The notes: generated by a model not told the origin, from the letters alone. A stretch of 64,000 bases of DNA from Lachnospiraceae bacterium (GCA_017526745.1 JAFXQX010000029.1:186001-250000), one strand, 5' to 3'. Counted from the first letter of the stretch, positions 26,238-35,487 are shown. Program-made: numbers and translations.

Positions 26238-29108
26238 TTGTTTTCTGATATTAAAGAATGGCTCAAAGATGCCATCTTCAACCGATTCACGATTTTATAT
26301 CTTATTTTTATCGTACTGATAATCGTGCTCGTTCAGCGTTTGTTCGTGATGCAGATCATCAACGGTCAGGATTATCTGAACAACTTCAAGCTCACGATCA
26401 AAAAAGAGACGACGCTTAAGAGTACGAGGGGAAACATATATGACAGAAACGGAAATCTCCTTGCATATAACAAGCTTGCCTACTCGGTCACGATAGAAGA
26501 CAATTTCGAATCCGGTAAAAAGAAAAACGCTCTCATAAACGACTCTATCTACCACGCCATCTGTATAGTTGAAAACTGCGGCGATACCGTATCTAATGAT
26601 TTTAACATCATAATAAATGATGACGGGCAGTATGAATTTGCGGTGACCGGCACAAAACTCACCAGGTTCCTTGCGGATCTGTACGGTCACAAGTCGATGG
26701 ATGACCTTACGACGAATGAGCGTAATTCAACGCCGGATGATGTCATCACATACCTTGCAGGCTCCAAGAAATACGGTGTCGGACATACAGTGATCGACCA
26801 GAAGGGAAACAGTGAATTTGTACCTCTTGAAGGGTATACGAAAGAGGAAGCCCTGAAGATCATAACCGTCAGATATCAGCTCGCGACAAACAGTTTCCAG
26901 AAGTACCTGTCAACCGTTATAGCCGATGATGTCAATGAGAATACAGTTGCGGCCATTAAAGAGAATTCGGATATACTGCAGGGTGTCGGCATAGAAGTAA
27001 ACACATTAAGGCAGTATAACGATCCGGCATATTTTGCCCATATCATAGGATATACCGGAAATGCTTCGCCCGATGATCTGGCTGAACTTGCATCTTCCTC
27101 CCATGATTATAACGGTGCCGACATGGTCGGAAAAAGCGGTATAGAAAAATCGATGGAAGAGTACCTTCAGGGGACGAAGGGAAAAGATGCCATCTATGTC
27201 GATAATATGGGAAAAGTGATCGATACCATATCCCATGTCGATCCGAAACCGGGAAATGACGTATATCTTTCGATCGATGCCGATCTTCAGAAGGCGGTAT
27301 ATAACATGCTTGAACAGAAGCTTGCCGGTATACTTGTCTCCAAGATCATCAACATGAAGGAATATAACAACGATACCGTAAAATCATCCCGTATGATGAT
27401 CCCGATCGATGACGTATATTATGCACTCATCAACAACAATGTCATCGATATCGAGCATATGGCGGGAGAAAACGCTTCGGTGTACGAAAAGCAGGTCCAT
27501 GCGACCTTCCTGGAAAAACAGGCCGAAGTGATGGCCCGTATCAAGGATGAACTGTTTACGTCACAGACCATATATAAAGACCTTCCCGATGAGATGAAAG
27601 TATACGAGAGCTATATTGTGTCAAGACTCATGTCCCAGTCGACGGGTGTCCTCGTATCGGATCTTATCGACAGGGATGACAGCACATACATTAACTGGAC
27701 GACCAACGAATCGATCAGCCTTAACGAGTATCTGCATTACTGTCTGGCCAACAACTGGATGGATGTCACAAAGTTCCATCTGAACAGTCAGTATTCGGAC
27801 TCCGAGGAAGTATATACACAGCTCGTTGATTATATAATCACGGATCTGTCGGCAAATACGGGCTTTGCAAAAAAAATGTACAAATACATGATAGCCGACG
27901 ATATGATCACCGGAAAGCAGCTGTGTATGATACTCTATGACCAGAAGATCGTTTACGGTTCGGCCGCAGATAAAGCGCTTATCGAATCCGGATCAAAGAC
28001 GCCTTATGATTTTATTATTAACAAGATCGCCAATCTTGAGATAACCCCGGCGATGCTGGCACTGGATCCGTGCTCCGGTTCATGTGTCGTTGCAAACACC
28101 AAGGGAGAGCTGCTGGCACTTGTGACCTATCCCGGGTATGATAACAACAGGTTCGCCAATTCCATTGATTCGGATTATTATGCCAAGCTCCTGGCTGACC
28201 TGTCCAGCCCTTTGTATAACAATGCAACCCAGCAGATGACGGCACCGGGTTCAACGTTCAAGCCCTGTTCGGCGGCATGCGCGCTCGAGGAAGGTGTGGT
28301 CAATACCGGTGAGATGATAAGGTGTGAAGGCGTTTTCGAGTATTTTGACGTGGAAAAACAGTGCTGGGTATACCCCGGAGGACACGGATATCTCGATGCT
28401 ATAGGCGCCATCGGTAATTCGTGCAACGTTTTCTTCTATGAAGTGGGTTACAGGCTCGCAACCAATACACACACCTCAAACTATGATGAACAGCGTGGTC
28501 TTGACCGCCTGCAGAAATATGCCGATCTGTTCGGGCTTACAACAAAGACCGGAATAGAGATGGAAGAGAACAGTCCCAAGTTTTCGGATGAGCTGCCTGT
28601 TGACTCTGCTATCGGTCAGGGCTCCCACAACTATACAACGGTCGGCATATCCCGGTATGTCACAACGATCGCGACCCGCGGAACATGTTATAAATACACC
28701 CTTCTCGATAAGGTAATGGCCAAGGACGGTTCGGTCATATATTCCGGAGCGCCCGAGATACAGAACAGTGTACTGTTTGCCGACTCCACTTGGAGCCAGA
28801 TATATTCGGGAATGCGCATGGTGGTTCAAAAGGCGGCCGCATTTAACGGTTTTCCGATCGCCGTCGCCGGAAAGACCGGAACGGCACAGACCAGTAAATC
28901 ACGTACGAACCACGCCTTGTTCATCGGATTTGCGCCTTATGAAGATCCCGAGGTCACGGTTGCCACGCGTATCGCATACGGATACACATCCGCAAATGCG
29001 GCCCAGCTCTCAAGGGATGTTCTCAGCTATTATTTCAAGGTTGAGGATGCGGACACACTGGTTAACGGCGTGGCTGATGAGGCCACAAATGAGATAATAG
29101 AAGACTGA
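26238..29108 (+). CDS. mrdA: Class B penicillin-binding protein 2 (elongasome transpeptidase), long form
   Basis: 956 residues, TTG start directly after the mreD stop (AAAGAAGG upstream). One membrane helix (~17-38) is followed by the PBP dimerisation domain (STRGNIYDRNGNLLAYN, ~59). The transpeptidase domain has SxxK in APGSTFKPCS (Ser ~672), SxN in GNSCNVFFYEVGY (~728) and KTG in AGKTGTAQTSKS (~879). About 280 residues between the dimerisation part (ending near SIDADLQKAVYNMLEQKL) and the catalytic core form a helical insertion (~375-640) absent from E. coli PBP2 (about 630 residues). The enzyme cross-links peptidoglycan during elongation with RodA, encoded two genes on. Confidence 0.95.
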   Translation: MFSDIKEWLKDAIFNRFTILYLIFIVLIIVLVQRLFVMQIINGQDYLNNFKLTIKKETTLKSTRGNIYDRNGNLLAYNKLAYSVTIEDNFESGKKKNALINDSIYHAICIVENCGDTVSNDFNIIINDDGQYEFAVTGTKLTRFLADLYGHKSMDDLTTNERNSTPDDVITYLAGSKKYGVGHTVIDQKGNSEFVPLEGYTKEEALKIITVRYQLATNSFQKYLSTVIADDVNENTVAAIKENSDILQGVGIEVNTLRQYNDPAYFAHIIGYTGNASPDDLAELASSSHDYNGADMVGKSGIEKSMEEYLQGTKGKDAIYVDNMGKVIDTISHVDPKPGNDVYLSIDADLQKAVYNMLEQKLAGILVSKIINMKEYNNDTVKSSRMMIPIDDVYYALINNNVIDIEHMAGENASVYEKQVHATFLEKQAEVMARIKDELFTSQTIYKDLPDEMKVYESYIVSRLMSQSTGVLVSDLIDRDDSTYINWTTNESISLNEYLHYCLANNWMDVTKFHLNSQYSDSEEVYTQLVDYIITDLSANTGFAKKMYKYMIADDMITGKQLCMILYDQKIVYGSAADKALIESGSKTPYDFIINKIANLEITPAMLALDPCSGSCVVANTKGELLALVTYPGYDNNRFANSIDSDYYAKLLADLSSPLYNNATQQMTAPGSTFKPCSAACALEEGVVNTGEMIRCEGVFEYFDVEKQCWVYPGGHGYLDAIGAIGNSCNVFFYEVGYRLATNTHTSNYDEQRGLDRLQKYADLFGLTTKTGIEMEENSPKFSDELPVDSAIGQGSHNYTTVGISRYVTTIATRGTCYKYTLLDKVMAKDGSVIYSGAPEIQNSVLFADSTWSQIYSGMRMVVQKAAAFNGFPIAVAGKTGTAQTSKSRTNHALFIGFAPYEDPEVTVATRIAYGYTSANAAQLSRDVLSYYFKVEDADTLVNGVADEATNEIIED

Positions 29109-29121
29109 CAGGAGGAATCAT

Positions 29122-29793
29122 ATGAGGGATGCAGTAACGATCAAAAGCTTTCCGAACGGATTAAAGCTTATATTGGATCCGTCCATACCGTTTGAGAATC
29201 TGTATGTTGCTTATGCACAGAAGCTGATAGATTCGGAAAGATTCCTGGGGGATGCCAAACTTGTCATAACATTTGAAGGAAGAAATCTTTCCGAACTTGA
29301 AGAAAGAGCTCTTATCGAAGCCTTTTCTGAGTATACCCGCGTGACCGTTCTGTGCGTGATGGATAAAAATGAGAAGAAGAACGAAGTATTTATCCAGGCT
29401 GCCAACGCTTTTTCTCCAAGCGGAAAGGTTGAAAATACATCAGTATACAAGGGAACGCTTCACGCCGGTCAGAATCTTGAGACAAAAGGTTCGATCGTTG
29501 TCCTGGGAGATGTTAATCCCGGAGCGAGCGTAGTTGCAGAAGGATCCGTTGTGATACTGGGAACTGTCTACGGAGAGGTACGTGCGGGCGTCAAAGGTGA
29601 TGAATCATCATTTGTTGCTGCCCTTGATATCAAATGTGACAGTATCGAAGTTGCGCAAAAGACCTGCACCATGTTTTCAAAGAGTGCGGGATTTTTGAGA
29701 AAGATAGCCGGTGCCAAGATCATTTATGCCGGTGAAGAAGGCGCTGTCTGTGAAGATATCACCAAGGAGTTTCTGGCTGATATACCCTTTTAG
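29122..29793 (+). CDS. minC: Septum site-determining protein MinC
   Basis: 223 residues, with ACAGGAGGAATC before the ATG. The C-terminal beta-helix domain is clear: YKGTLHAGQNLETKGSIVVLGD in parts (~110-131), NPGASVVAEGSVVILGTVYGEVRAG (in parts) and ALDIKCDSIEVA. The N-terminal ~100 residues match the FtsZ-interacting MinC_N fold. MinC blocks FtsZ polymerisation away from mid-cell and normally needs MinD for membrane delivery. In related clusters minD and minE come next; here rodA follows after 15 bases instead. MinC would need MinD from elsewhere in the genome. Confidence 0.93.
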   Translation: MRDAVTIKSFPNGLKLILDPSIPFENLYVAYAQKLIDSERFLGDAKLVITFEGRNLSELEERALIEAFSEYTRVTVLCVMDKNEKKNEVFIQAANAFSPSGKVENTSVYKGTLHAGQNLETKGSIVVLGDVNPGASVVAEGSVVILGTVYGEVRAGVKGDESSFVAALDIKCDSIEVAQKTCTMFSKSAGFLRKIAGAKIIYAGEEGAVCEDITKEFLADIPF

Positions 29794-29808
29794 ATAACAG
29801 GACAGATA

Positions 29809-30936
29809 ATGTTTGAAGGTTATAATTTTAAAAAATATGATATAGTGCTCGTTTTATTGTGCGTTGCGATCACCAGCCTCGGGATCGTGTTCATCAAGAG
29901 TGCCGATGAGTCTTACGTACAGCATCAGAAGGAAGGATTCATCCTCGGATTGATCCTTATGGTCATCGTGTCGCTCATCAGCTATTCCTTTGTGCTCAAG
30001 TTCTACTGGCTGATATATGCCGTCAGCATAGCACTCCTCGTTGCGGTCAAGCTTTTCGGTGATTCGGGCGGCGGAGCACAGAGGTGGTTTGAGATCGGCG
30101 GTATAAGGTTCCAGCCTTCCGAACTGGTCAAGATACTGTTGATTTTATTTTATGCCGCGTTTATTATGAAACATAAAGAAAACATCAATACCGTGCGTAT
30201 CATTCTTGCATGCGTATTGCTGATATTACCGCCCATCGTGCTGATCTTCAAACAGCCCGATCTGTCCACTACAATCATGATTGTTACGATATTTGCAACG
30301 ATCATGTTTATAGGCGGGGTCAGCTGGAAGATCATGGGTGCCGCCATCCTTATCGGAGTTCCTTCATTTGTCCTGGCTCTTCGTTATCTGATGCGTGATG
30401 ACGTGCATATCATAAAGGATTACCATAAAGGCCGTATCCTTGCCTGGCTGTATCCCGATGAATTTGCCAGCACCGAAGCATACCAGACTCTTAATGCCAT
30501 GACAGCGATCGGATCCGGGCAGCTTTCGGGAAAAGGTATCAACAATAACGTTGTGGCGTCGGTCAAGAACGGAAACTTCATATCTGCGGCCCATACCGAT
30601 TTCATATTTGCGGTAATAGGCGAAGAGACCGGTTTTATAGGCTGCTGTGTTGTAATAGGACTGCTGTTTCTGATCGCCATATGCTGCATCCTTATTGCCA
30701 GAAAGGCAAAAGATGTAGGGGGACAGATCATCGCAGGCGGAATGGCCGGACTTATAGGCTTCCAGACTTTTATCAACATAGGTGTTGTAACGGGGCTTTT
30801 GCCCAACACCGGTCTGACGCTTCCTTTTGTCAGTTACGGACTGACGAGTCTGGTCAGTTTGTTCATAGGTATAGGCTTTGTATTGAACGTAAAACTGTTG
30901 TCTCCGTCAGGAGAGTATTTTGAAGGAGAATTTTGA
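29809..30936 (+). CDS. rodA: Peptidoglycan glycosyltransferase RodA (SEDS family)
   Basis: 375 residues with about ten membrane helices. SEDS signatures: GGAQRWFEIGGIRFQPSELVK (in parts, ~84-104), FKQPDLSTTIMI (~145, with the conserved Asp of the active site) and NTGLTLPFVSYGLTSLV (~331-347). It polymerises lipid II, pairing with PBP2 encoded upstream. The context (mre genes, PBP2) favours RodA over FtsW or SpoVE. The stop overlaps the mgsA ATG by one base. Confidence 0.93.
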   Translation: MFEGYNFKKYDIVLVLLCVAITSLGIVFIKSADESYVQHQKEGFILGLILMVIVSLISYSFVLKFYWLIYAVSIALLVAVKLFGDSGGGAQRWFEIGGIRFQPSELVKILLILFYAAFIMKHKENINTVRIILACVLLILPPIVLIFKQPDLSTTIMIVTIFATIMFIGGVSWKIMGAAILIGVPSFVLALRYLMRDDVHIIKDYHKGRILAWLYPDEFASTEAYQTLNAMTAIGSGQLSGKGINNNVVASVKNGNFISAAHTDFIFAVIGEETGFIGCCVVIGLLFLIAICCILIARKAKDVGGQIIAGGMAGLIGFQTFINIGVVTGLLPNTGLTLPFVSYGLTSLVSLFIGIGFVLNVKLLSPSGEYFEGEF

Positions 30937-31331
30937 TGAATATCGGACTTATTGCACACGAATCCAAGAAAAAACTTATGCAGAACTACTGTATCGCTTA
31001 CAGGGGGCTGCTCGGGAAGCACACGCTCTTTGCGACAGGTACGACCGGAAGGCTGATAGAAGAGGTGACCAATCTGTCCGTTCATAAATATCTTGCCGGC
31101 AACCTTGGCGGAGAGCAGCAGATAGGTGCCCAGATCGAACATAATGAGATCGATCTTATGATCTTTTTGAGGGATCCTCTTGCTCCCGATCTTCACAGAC
31201 CCGATATCAATTACATCGTAAGGCTGTGCGATATGCATAACATTCCGCTGGCAACGAATCTTGCCACTGCGGAGCTTCTTATCAAATCACTTGACAGAGG
31301 AGATATGGAGTGGCGTGAGATGTACAAGTAG
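30936..31331 (+). CDS. mgsA: Methylglyoxal synthase MgsA
   Basis: 131 residues from ATG 30936, with GAAGGAGA upstream; the preceding in-frame TTG is rejected. MgsA converts dihydroxyacetone phosphate to methylglyoxal, a bypass of lower glycolysis when phosphate is limiting. Motifs: IGLIAHESKKK (catalytic-loop His, ~8), TGTTGRLIEE (phosphate binding, ~45), GEQQIGAQI, and FLRDPLAPDLHRPDI with the catalytic Asp. Its place after rodA is a known clostridial arrangement with no clear functional reason. Confidence 0.95.
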   Translation: MNIGLIAHESKKKLMQNYCIAYRGLLGKHTLFATGTTGRLIEEVTNLSVHKYLAGNLGGEQQIGAQIEHNEIDLMIFLRDPLAPDLHRPDINYIVRLCDMHNIPLATNLATAELLIKSLDRGDMEWREMYK

Positions 31332-32283
31332 ATCAGCTGCCGCAGCTGTTATCACAGTCATATCATTATGTCTTTCTGCATGCTCGGGCCTGCAGCTTCC
31401 TTTTGATCCGGACTCGACGGAAACCCAGTTCAATATCAATACATATGCGTCTTCGGTTGATGTCAAACCGTTTGCGGCAGATATATGCGTCTGCGAAGAT
31501 GATCTGAATGAGTTGACGCTTGAGATCGATGAAGCTGCTGCCGGAGGACTCTTTGACGCGACAGCCCATGAGACCGTTTATGCCAAGAACGTTCATGAGA
31601 AACTGAATCCCGCATCCCTTACCAAAGTAATGACGGCATATATTGCCCTCAAATACGGGCATCTCGAAGATACGCTCACTGCATCTCCCAATGTTCTCAT
31701 CACGGAATCCGGCGCCCAGCTCCTGGGTATCAAAGAAGGCGACAAGATGACCCTGGAGCAGGCATTATATGCACTTATGCTATATTCCGCGAATGATGCC
31801 GGTGTGCTGATAGCGGAATACATTTCGGGAAGTGTTGACGGTTTTGCATCCGTAATGAACGAGGAAGCCAAAAAGATAGGTGCCACAAACACTCATTTTA
31901 CCAATCCTCACGGCCTTACGGACGAAGAACACTATACGACCGCCTATGATCTTTATCTTATGTTCAACGCTGCCATGTCGTTTGATGAATTCCGCAAGAT
32001 CATAAATACGACTGAATTTAAGAGCACATACAAGGACAGGGAAGGCAACCCGAAAAATATTGAGATATCAACGACCAATGCTTATCTGAAAGGTGATGTG
32101 AGGACTCCGGATGGAGTGAATGTGATCGGCGGCAAGACCGGGACTACAAAAGCGGCAAAAAGCTGCCTGATACTGCTGTCAAACGGCTCAAACGATCATA
32201 CATATATTTCGGTCATTCTCGGATCCGAGGATCACGAGAGCCTTTACCGGAATATGACCACGCTTCTGACCGATATTAAATGA
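31315..32283 (+). CDS. D-alanyl-D-alanine carboxypeptidase lipoprotein (DacA/DacF-like, S11)
   Basis: About 322 residues from GTG 31315 inside mgsA. This start is chosen because it gives an ideal lipoprotein signal: basic MRCTSRS, a hydrophobic stretch, and lipobox LSAC (Cys ~22). Catalytic motifs of family S11: SxxK in SLTKVMTAY (~102), SxN in YSANDAGVLIAEYISG (~160) and KTG in GGKTGTTKAAKSC (~279). It trims the terminal D-Ala of wall peptides outside the cell. The usual C-terminal beta domain and amphipathic anchor of DacA are missing, which fits anchoring by lipid instead. Alternative upstream TTG starts would destroy the signal. Confidence 0.9.
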   Translation: MRCTSRSAAAAVITVISLCLSACSGLQLPFDPDSTETQFNINTYASSVDVKPFAADICVCEDDLNELTLEIDEAAAGGLFDATAHETVYAKNVHEKLNPASLTKVMTAYIALKYGHLEDTLTASPNVLITESGAQLLGIKEGDKMTLEQALYALMLYSANDAGVLIAEYISGSVDGFASVMNEEAKKIGATNTHFTNPHGLTDEEHYTTAYDLYLMFNAAMSFDEFRKIINTTEFKSTYKDREGNPKNIEISTTNAYLKGDVRTPDGVNVIGGKTGTTKAAKSCLILLSNGSNDHTYISVILGSEDHESLYRNMTTLLTDIK

Positions 32284-32290
32284 TCTTTTG

Positions 32291-32319
32291 TTGTCATTTT
32301 ACCTCAAATATTCTATAAT
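32291..32319 (+). promoter_or_regulatory. Sigma-A promoter for the small P-loop gene
   Basis: TTGTCA (32291-32296), a 17-base spacer, and a perfect TATAAT (32314-32319). A strong AAAGGAGG ribosome site follows at 32335-32342. Confidence 0.8.
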
Positions 32320-32349
32320 TAACTCAACTTACCAAAAGGAGGACAAGTA

Positions 32350-32772
32350 ATGATTCAGCTTATTGTTGGAGCCAAGGGCAAAGGCAAAACAAAACATTTA
32401 CTTGAAAAAGTCAATAATGCGGTCAAGACCGTAGACGGAAATATCGTCTATCTTGATAAGAACTCAAAACATATGTATGAACTTAAGAACAGGATCAGGC
32501 TGATCAACACATCCGAGTTTCCATTTACTTCCACGGATGAGTTTATCGGATTCCTGTGCGGGATAGTATCCCAGGACCATGATCTTCAGGAAGTCTATCT
32601 TGACAGTTTCATGGACGTGGCGTTCATAAAGGACAAGAGCGAGATCCCCGATGTATTCAACAAGCTCGATAAGATCAGCAATCAGTTCAGTGTTGATTTT
32701 ATCATCAGTGTCTCACTTGAGGCCGACGAGGTGCCTGAAGAATACAAGTCCAAGGTGATTGTCGCATTATAA
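32350..32772 (+). CDS. Small P-loop NTPase-like protein, unknown function
   Basis: 140 residues with its own promoter, a strong ribosome site and its own terminator, so it is a single-gene unit. The N-terminus has a perfect Walker A, GAKGKGKT (~7-14). A possible Walker B (QEVYLDSFMD, ~80) follows. It is too short for a full AAA or ABC core; the closest look is a truncated ATPase/kinase-like fold seen in other Lachnospiraceae as an uncharacterised 'ATP-binding' protein. No membrane segment. Function not assigned. Confidence 0.7.
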   Translation: MIQLIVGAKGKGKTKHLLEKVNNAVKTVDGNIVYLDKNSKHMYELKNRIRLINTSEFPFTSTDEFIGFLCGIVSQDHDLQEVYLDSFMDVAFIKDKSEIPDVFNKLDKISNQFSVDFIISVSLEADEVPEEYKSKVIVAL

Positions 32773-32785
32773 TCAAGACCCTTTC

Positions 32786-32813
32786 GGAAAGTCTCGGGTG
32801 ACCGGGACTTTCC
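32786..32813 (+). terminator. 12-bp hairpin with GTGA tetraloop, terminator
   Basis: GGAAAGTCTCGG pairs with CCGGGACTTTCC (one T-G wobble) around a GNRA-type GTGA loop. The T-run after it is weak (TTATGATTT), and that same stretch forms the -10 box of the next gene. Confidence 0.75.
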
Positions 32814-32814
32814 T

Positions 32815-32820
32815 TATGAT
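32815..32820 (+). promoter_or_regulatory. -10 box directly before an HlyD-like gene, possible leaderless start
   Basis: TATGAT begins 2 bases after the terminator stem and ends 7 bases before ATG 32828. There is no Shine-Dalgarno sequence, and no clear -35. Confidence 0.4.
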
Positions 32821-32827
32821 TTAATCC

Positions 32828-34255
32828 ATGGCATCGCAGAAGAGATCTAAAAAGAAGCAGGAAGACAAAAAAGCCAAAAAGGTTTACAGGTTAAAAAAAC
32901 CCGTAAATTTCAACCCGGGAGTCATCGTATTCCTGGTTATTTTTGTTTATATAGTTATAATGGTCTTATCGTATTTCAGGCAGACACATATTACGCCTTA
33001 CGAAGTAAAGCTCGGATCTTTGGCGATCAACAACACGTATGACGGCGTCATCCTTAGGGATGAGACGGTAGTGACCAGTGATTTTTCCGGATATATCAAC
33101 TATTATGCACGTGAGTCCGAAAAGGTGAACGCATATGCCATGGTATATACGGTCGATTCGACGGGAAAGCTTGCCGAGATGATAAATGAGGAGAGCAAGG
33201 ATGAGAATTCCCTCTCCAACGAGAGCCTTTCAGACATTAAGAACAGCATTTCGGATTTTGCGGTTGATTTTTCACCGGCCAAGTACAGTACAACATATGA
33301 TTTTAAATATAAGATAGAAGGTACCGTATTAAAGCTTGCAAACACAGCCGTACTTGCAAACATAGATAAACTTAGGGCAGAGAATTATGCCGATTCCATC
33401 GATTTCGGTTATGCTCCCTCATCGGGAGTGATAGAGTACTCAACCGACGGCTATGAGACACTTACGGCGGAGACCATAACACCCGAGCAGGTGGAAGGTG
33501 TGGATTATGAAAAAACCGTGCTTCATTCCAATGACCTGATATCGGAAGGTGACGGCGCATATAAGCTTATCAACAGCGAATTATGGACGATCCTTATCGA
33601 GATCGATGAAGAAAGAGCGGAATCGCTGGCCTCAAAAGACTACATAGAAGTAAGGTTCTTGAAGAACAACTGTACCGCATGGGCATCGGTTGAAGTGCTC
33701 CGGCAGAACGGGAAGACATATGCAAAGCTTGATTTTAACAATTCGATGATCACTTTTGCATCGGACAGGTTTGTGGAGATCGAGCTTCTTGATAATGCCA
33801 GGGAAGGTTTGAAGATCCCCAACTCGGCAATAGTTGAAAGAACGTTTTACCTGATCCCCGAGGATTATATGACATACGGCGGCAATACGGGTGATGCCGG
33901 GTTTAACCGTGAGACCTATCTTGAGGACGGAACGCTTTCCACCGAATTTGTTCCGGCAACGATATACAACAAAGAAGACGGTTACGTATATGTTGACGAA
34001 TCTGTTTTCAGGGTAGGGGATTATGTGCTAAAGCCCGAAGATAACGAGCGTTATCCTATATCCAAACAAGCCAGTCTTATCGGCGTTTACAACATAAACA
34101 AAGGTTATGCCGATTTCAAGCAGATCACGATCCTGAACCAGAACGAGGAATATGCGATCGTCCGTCCCAACAGTGAATACGGCCTTGCAGTGTATGATTA
34201 CATCGCATTAAAAGGTGATTCCATAACGGAAAACGATTTTATTTATGATATGTAG
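32828..34255 (+). CDS. HlyD-like membrane-anchored protein (efflux adaptor-like), unknown role
   Basis: 475 residues. A very basic cytoplasmic N-terminus (~1-35) is followed by one membrane helix (VIVFLVIFVYIVIMVLSYF, ~37-55) and a large extracellular part. The start of that part (YDGVILRDETVVTSDFSGYINYY, in pieces) and the end (GLKIPNSAIVERTFYLIP; SLIGVYNINKGYADFKQI) follow the split barrel-sandwich layout of HlyD/membrane-fusion proteins. No ABC or RND transporter is adjacent. The neighbours are yggS and sepF, so a link to wall growth or division is possible. Similar genes stand before yggS-sepF in other Lachnospiraceae. Confidence 0.75.
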   Translation: MASQKRSKKKQEDKKAKKVYRLKKPVNFNPGVIVFLVIFVYIVIMVLSYFRQTHITPYEVKLGSLAINNTYDGVILRDETVVTSDFSGYINYYARESEKVNAYAMVYTVDSTGKLAEMINEESKDENSLSNESLSDIKNSISDFAVDFSPAKYSTTYDFKYKIEGTVLKLANTAVLANIDKLRAENYADSIDFGYAPSSGVIEYSTDGYETLTAETITPEQVEGVDYEKTVLHSNDLISEGDGAYKLINSELWTILIEIDEERAESLASKDYIEVRFLKNNCTAWASVEVLRQNGKTYAKLDFNNSMITFASDRFVEIELLDNAREGLKIPNSAIVERTFYLIPEDYMTYGGNTGDAGFNRETYLEDGTLSTEFVPATIYNKEDGYVYVDESVFRVGDYVLKPEDNERYPISKQASLIGVYNINKGYADFKQITILNQNEEYAIVRPNSEYGLAVYDYIALKGDSITENDFIYDM

Positions 34256-34265
34256 AGGATAAGCC

Positions 34266-34946
34266 ATGCTGAAAGAAAACCTTGAAAATGTCAGAAAAGA
34301 GATATCGGCATCTGTCGGTAAGGCAGGTAGGAAAGGAACCGATGTTACACTTATTGCGGTCTCCAAGACAAAGAGCGCAGATATGATAAAGGAAGTCTAT
34401 GATCAGGGCGTTCGCGATTTCGGAGAAAACCGTGTCCAGGAGATTATCGAAAAATACCCGCTCCTTCCCGATGATATAAGATGGCATCTTATCGGGCATC
34501 TTCAGACAAACAAAGTAAAGTACATAATAGACAAAGTCGCAATGATCCACTCCGTGGACTCCTTAAAGCTTGCCGAGGAGATCAGCCGCCAGGCCCAAAA
34601 GAAGAATGTCACAATGGATATCCTGATAGAAGTAAATGTTGCCGCAGAAGAGAGCAAGTTCGGGGTTTCGTGTGATGATGCGATCGAACTTGCCGAGAAA
34701 ATAAGCACACTTCCGGGCATCAGGCTCAGAGGATATATGACAGTTGCGCCGTTTGTGACGGATCCCGAGGAGAACAGGGCCGTATTTGCACGCCTTAGGC
34801 AATTATTAGTTGACACAGAGGCCAAAAACATTGATAATGTCACTATGGATTGTCTGTCCATGGGCATGTCCGGCGATTATACGGTCGCGATCGAAGAAGG
34901 GGCGACGTTTATCAGAGTCGGGACAAAGATATTCGGCGGACGATAA
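34266..34946 (+). CDS. yggS: YggS-family PLP homeostasis protein
   Basis: 226 residues, an alanine-racemase-like TIM barrel without the second domain. PLP lysine in LIAVSKTKSADMI (~36), FGENRVQEIIEKYP (~57-70), WHLIGHLQTNKVKYI (~78-92), and the C-terminal LSMGMSGDYTVAIEEGATFIRVGT (in parts). It keeps free pyridoxal phosphate in balance and has no known enzymatic reaction. yggS upstream of sepF is the standard Firmicute division-cluster order. Ribosome site GAGGATAA. Confidence 0.95.
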   Translation: MLKENLENVRKEISASVGKAGRKGTDVTLIAVSKTKSADMIKEVYDQGVRDFGENRVQEIIEKYPLLPDDIRWHLIGHLQTNKVKYIIDKVAMIHSVDSLKLAEEISRQAQKKNVTMDILIEVNVAAEESKFGVSCDDAIELAEKISTLPGIRLRGYMTVAPFVTDPEENRAVFARLRQLLVDTEAKNIDNVTMDCLSMGMSGDYTVAIEEGATFIRVGTKIFGGR

Positions 34947-34977
34947 AGGGAGAATAGGGGAAAGATAGGAGATTATT

Positions 34978-35487
34978 ATGGGTTTACTGGACAAAATGCT
35001 TGGCGCGATGAAGTATGATGACGATGACGAGTATGAAGAGGACGGTTACTACGACGACGATTACGAAGAAAAGCCCTCACCCCGTTCCGTGAACAAAAGA
35101 GCAGTCAAGGCCCAGACACTTGATGATGACGATGACGTCAAGAAAGCGCCTCAGAGAAATACACCCCGCAACGGCAGAAGCAGGATGATGAGCAACGGAA
35201 TGGAAGTATGTGTTATCAAGCCTACCTCTGTTGAAGATGCCAGAGAGATCACCGATACGCTTCTTGAAAATCATACCGTTCTTTTGAACATGGAAGGCCT
35301 CGATGTTGATATGGCACAGAGGATAATAGATTTCACCAGCGGCAGCACATATGCGATCGACGGTAATCTTCAGAAGATATCACATTATATCTTCATTCTG
35401 ACTCCCAAGAATGTTGATGTTTCCGGAGATTTTCAGGAGATCCTGTCCGGGGCGTTCGATGTTCCGGCATTGAACAATAAGTTTTGA
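34978..35487 (+). CDS. sepF: Cell division protein SepF
   Basis: 169 residues. The N-terminus (MGLLDKMLGAMKY) is the short amphipathic membrane helix. An Asp/Glu/Tyr-rich linker (~16-60, including DDDDEYEEDGYYDDDYEE) leads to the globular DUF552 core (EVCVIKPTSVEDAREITDTL; GSTYAIDGNLQKISHYIFILTP, in parts). SepF polymerises on the membrane and tethers FtsZ, partly replacing FtsA. It is the last gene before a strong terminator. Confidence 0.96.
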   Translation: MGLLDKMLGAMKYDDDDEYEEDGYYDDDYEEKPSPRSVNKRAVKAQTLDDDDDVKKAPQRNTPRNGRSRMMSNGMEVCVIKPTSVEDAREITDTLLENHTVLLNMEGLDVDMAQRIIDFTSGSTYAIDGNLQKISHYIFILTPKNVDVSGDFQEILSGAFDVPALNNKF

